Source of the DNA: Spongospora subterranea f. sp. subterranea
Taxonomy: Eukaryota; Endomyxa: Phytomyxea; Phytomyxea; Plasmodiophorida
Reading direction: 5' to 3'
NCBI GenBank assembly: GCA_049724395.1
Contig: JAUGWO010000288.1
Span: forward strand, 1-27,256
DNA: 27,256 nucleotides
Numbering within the stretch: position 1 is the first letter of the stretch; each line of letters opens with the position of its first letter. Below the pieces are notes generated by a model. It saw only the letters and a program-made list of their open reading frames with translations, made no database searches and was not told the origin of the DNA. This document shows positions 24,834-27,256 of the stretch, in pieces. The translations under genes and the position numbers were made by a program.

Positions 24834-27248
24834 ATGATGTCCACGGTCTATAACATCAACAAGCTTGAAGGATCCGACGATTTTCCTATCTGGAAGCGTC
24901 GGATGATGGCCATATTACAGGACAAAGATTACGATACATCAATCTCCTATAATCCAGCAACATTTGACCCTGTCGAACCGCGAACTGACACGACGTCGAG
25001 CCGTACCGATACGAAAACCCGGGGTGTGATCGAACTGAACGTGGGTGACTCGGTACTCCGTCATTTACTCTCTGAAACCTCTGCTCACGCGTATTGGGTC
25101 AAACTCCATAACATCTACCAGCGCAAATCACTCTCTTCAGTTGTCGTCAAGTTGCGCCAATGGGTTACCTGCATGCAAGACGGGCAGCCAGTGCAAGAAT
25201 TTATAGGCCGAGTCGAATCTCGAGCCCGAGACCTCCAAGGGGCAGGCATCGAGATACCAGAAAAATTAATTTCAGCACTCGTTGTTTGCAACCTCGATAG
25301 CCGTTTCCACTCAGTTGCTACTGCCTTAGACTGCCAGGACTTTGATCATATTTCCCTAGTCACGATCACCTCCCTGCTGCTAAACGAAGAAATTCGTCAA
25401 GGCCAAGATATTGCCTCTAAACAAGCAAACATTGCTGGCAAGAAGCGTCGATGCAAAGTTCACCCACACCTTGGCCATACGGATGACCAATGTTATGCAC
25501 AACACCCTGAGCTTCGCCCTAGCAGCTGGCAGCCGAGACATAACAAACAGGGACAAGTTCAAAACTACCATTATGCCTCTCAAGCTTCATTTAACAAGTC
25601 CAGGGCCTGGCATGTAGATACTGGCTGTTCCAATCACATGACATTTGACCGTCAGATCTTATCGCAATTCCGAAGCGCAAGTCTGAACCCAGAAATTCAA
25701 CTGGGTGACAACACTTCCATCCCTTCAGTTGGATCTGGTAACTGCAATTTACGCGTACAGGGAAGGTCAATTCCACTTGAGAATGTTTTGGCGGTTCCGG
25801 ACCTGGGGAAAAACCTCTTTTCTCCCGGCCAAGCAGCAGAATCAGGGATGAAGTTTTTGATCGATGGCGAACACATGACTATCTTCCACTCTCATGATTT
25901 CACCGCTCCCGTTGGAAACATACTTGCAAGGATTCGAAAAGATAAGGACAACCTGTACAGACTGGATTCAAACTCTATCCGATCATCAGACCTTGCGGCG
26001 ACTTTTGCGGTCCGACATGACGTTGCCCTTCCCCTGTCACTATGGCACGCAAGGTTAGGCCATACCAGCAACAAGGAAATATCGAATTTGAGTAAGGATG
26101 AGCGCTACGGAATTCAACTAGAACCTTCTCCCAAGCAATTACACTTTTGTGAACCATGCGTGATGGGGAAAATGTCAAAAGGACCGTTCTTGAATACCAC
26201 ACACCATCAAACCACTCCGGGTGAACTCATCGTAAGCGACCTCATGGGCCCATTTTCTTCCCCTAGCATAGACGGTTCCAAGTACTTTGTCACATACATT
26301 GATGCTTACAGCCGATTCTGCACAATTGCCTGTTTGAGAAACAAATCTGAGCAGTTCGAGCACCTCAAGAAGTTCATTCGACATTTCAACAACCTTCACA
26401 GCACAACTATCCGCAATTTTCAATCAGACAACGGAGGCGAATACATGTCGAAAGAGTGTCGTGTCTGGCTAGACCTTCAAGGCATTCATCACCGAAGGAC
26501 AGTCCCGGGAAACTCACAATCGAATGGCATGGCTGAAAGGCTTAATCGAACATTGACTGATATTGCTCTGTGTCTACTATCACATTCGAAGTTGCCCCAG
26601 CAATGTTTTGCTTGGGCTGTACAAGTAGCAGTTCATATATACAATCGACGACCCCACTCGACGTTACCAGACCGAGTTACTCCGTATGAAGTCTTGTTCA
26701 AACAGGTTCCGAATCTTAACTACCTTAGAACATTCGGCTGTGTCGCCTACAGATTGCTTCAGTCCAACGAACGGAAAAAGATACAGCCTCGAGCACAGAA
26801 ACTAATTCACATTGGCTACACACAGAATCAAAAGGCTTATTTGCTGTACGATCCCATATCTCAAAAAGAATATTCCAGTCGAGATGTCGAGTTCGACGAA
26901 TACTCCTTTGATTACGGATTTCAAAGAGAAAGTTCAGATTCCAGAAATACCATCTCCCCCTGTTTTGAAAGCAGCTTCCGCTCTGAGATGGAACCCCATG
27001 TCCAAATTTCGAACGAAAACAATGCAGCTGATTCCATCATATCCGAAGATGTCAGCAATAATGACAATGAATTGGATCCTGTCCAGCCTGAAGACACAGA
27101 CAGCACATCGGACGCATCATTACCTTATTCGCCTGACAACAATAATGATTCAGACCCCGAACCGGCAGTAGTCGTTCGTCGCAGTGTTAGAGAATCGCGA
27201 CCTCCAGGAGAATGGTGGAAAGCACATCAAGCCAATCACACACTGTAG
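24834..27248 (+). CDS. Copia-4 Gag-protease-integrase frame
   Basis: A frame of 804 residues from the ATG at 24834 (a second ATG is adjacent). Gag of UBN2 type comes first (KLEGSDDFPIWKRRMMAIL, then VQEFIGRVESRARDL), with a Cys/His segment CKVHPHLGHTDDQCYAQHP (~205). The protease site WHVDTGCSNHM is at ~260, the pre-integrase zinc site (LWHARLGHT to CEPCVMGK) at ~405-445, and the integrase core has VSDLMGPF (~467), FQSDNGGEY (~530) and MAERLNRT (~567). An acidic linker ends at GEWWKAHQANHTL, the point where RT is expected to begin; in Copia-3 the same GEWWKA block precedes RT. Identity with Copia-3 is moderate, so this is a sister family. Confidence 0.85.
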   Translation: MMSTVYNINKLEGSDDFPIWKRRMMAILQDKDYDTSISYNPATFDPVEPRTDTTSSRTDTKTRGVIELNVGDSVLRHLLSETSAHAYWVKLHNIYQRKSLSSVVVKLRQWVTCMQDGQPVQEFIGRVESRARDLQGAGIEIPEKLISALVVCNLDSRFHSVATALDCQDFDHISLVTITSLLLNEEIRQGQDIASKQANIAGKKRRCKVHPHLGHTDDQCYAQHPELRPSSWQPRHNKQGQVQNYHYASQASFNKSRAWHVDTGCSNHMTFDRQILSQFRSASLNPEIQLGDNTSIPSVGSGNCNLRVQGRSIPLENVLAVPDLGKNLFSPGQAAESGMKFLIDGEHMTIFHSHDFTAPVGNILARIRKDKDNLYRLDSNSIRSSDLAATFAVRHDVALPLSLWHARLGHTSNKEISNLSKDERYGIQLEPSPKQLHFCEPCVMGKMSKGPFLNTTHHQTTPGELIVSDLMGPFSSPSIDGSKYFVTYIDAYSRFCTIACLRNKSEQFEHLKKFIRHFNNLHSTTIRNFQSDNGGEYMSKECRVWLDLQGIHHRRTVPGNSQSNGMAERLNRTLTDIALCLLSHSKLPQQCFAWAVQVAVHIYNRRPHSTLPDRVTPYEVLFKQVPNLNYLRTFGCVAYRLLQSNERKKIQPRAQKLIHIGYTQNQKAYLLYDPISQKEYSSRDVEFDEYSFDYGFQRESSDSRNTISPCFESSFRSEMEPHVQISNENNAADSIISEDVSNNDNELDPVQPEDTDSTSDASLPYSPDNNNDSDPEPAVVVRRSVRESRPPGEWWKAHQANHTL

Positions 27249-27256
27249 TTGGACTC

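Larger units (their letters stand above)
24016..27256 (+). mobile_element. Copia-4: Ty1/copia retrotransposon, 5' part (runs off window)
   Basis: A 633-bp 5' LTR, a half-tRNA-Lys primer site, a palindrome array in the leader and a Gag-protease-integrase frame. It was inserted into the leader of the 23661 copy, so it is the younger of the two. The 3' part and 3' LTR lie outside the window, so its overall state cannot be judged. Confidence 0.85.

Noticed and set aside
24187-24844. Long frames on both strands across the CT-rich minisatellite and leader
   Set aside because: They translate only the tandem units (REREGAGT-like and VYTNVHLS repeats). The repeat lengths near multiples of three keep the frames open by chance.

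Overview
The window is nuclear DNA of a eukaryote, probably a protist. It holds one split gene with six short spliceosomal introns, several decayed host-type genes, and a dense graveyard of nested LTR retrotransposons of the Ty1/copia and Ty3/gypsy groups. The host clade cannot be fixed from sequence alone. The gypsy Gag and RT wording and one transposase-like fragment recall elements I associate with oomycetes and other protists, but that is only an impression.

Layout, left to right. Positions 1-1042 are G/T-rich with no gene I can support. 1043-1676 carries a decayed zinc-finger gene (PARP-finger-like pattern) and a second, inverted copy of its finger exon. 1861-1988 is a 4 x 32-bp tandem repeat with telomere-like core. 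2150-2245 is a tRNA-derived repeat. 2257-11163 is a stack of minus-strand retroelement fossils: Copia-1 (2257-5729), a mosaic gag fragment (about 5770-6345), Copia-2 (about 6426-8663) and Gypsy-1 (about 8664-11163).

The middle is the host island. It holds a decayed ubiquitin-specific protease with an N-terminal membrane segment (11399-12598), an unrecognised open frame (12667-12972), a transposase-like fragment (13309-13420) and the gene of the window: a mitochondrial enoyl-CoA hydratase (13560-15089, seven exons, 280 aa, both catalytic glutamates present). After it comes an unrecognised coding-like stretch (15462-16054). Two direct copies of a ~98-bp dispersed repeat (12893-12989 and 16172-16269) bracket this island.

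The right part is plus-strand retroelements: Gypsy-2 gag-protease (16271-~17866) abutting a copia RNase H and 3' LTR (17867-18378), a relic LTR tail with primer site (about 18690-18790), and Copia-3 (18814-23592), which looks whole and young with a CACTT target duplication. Next is a partial copy of the same family (23661-24015), cut by Copia-4 (24016 to beyond the window edge).

Two themes recur. First, the copia families all appear to prime from the 5' half of a tRNA cut in the anticodon arm: Lys(CUU) in three families, Asn(GUU) in another. Second, Copia-3 and Copia-4 each carry, between primer site and gag, a strictly periodic array of short palindromes (34-35 bp and 24 bp period), unrelated in spacer but alike in core. 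These arrays are the most unusual structure in the window.
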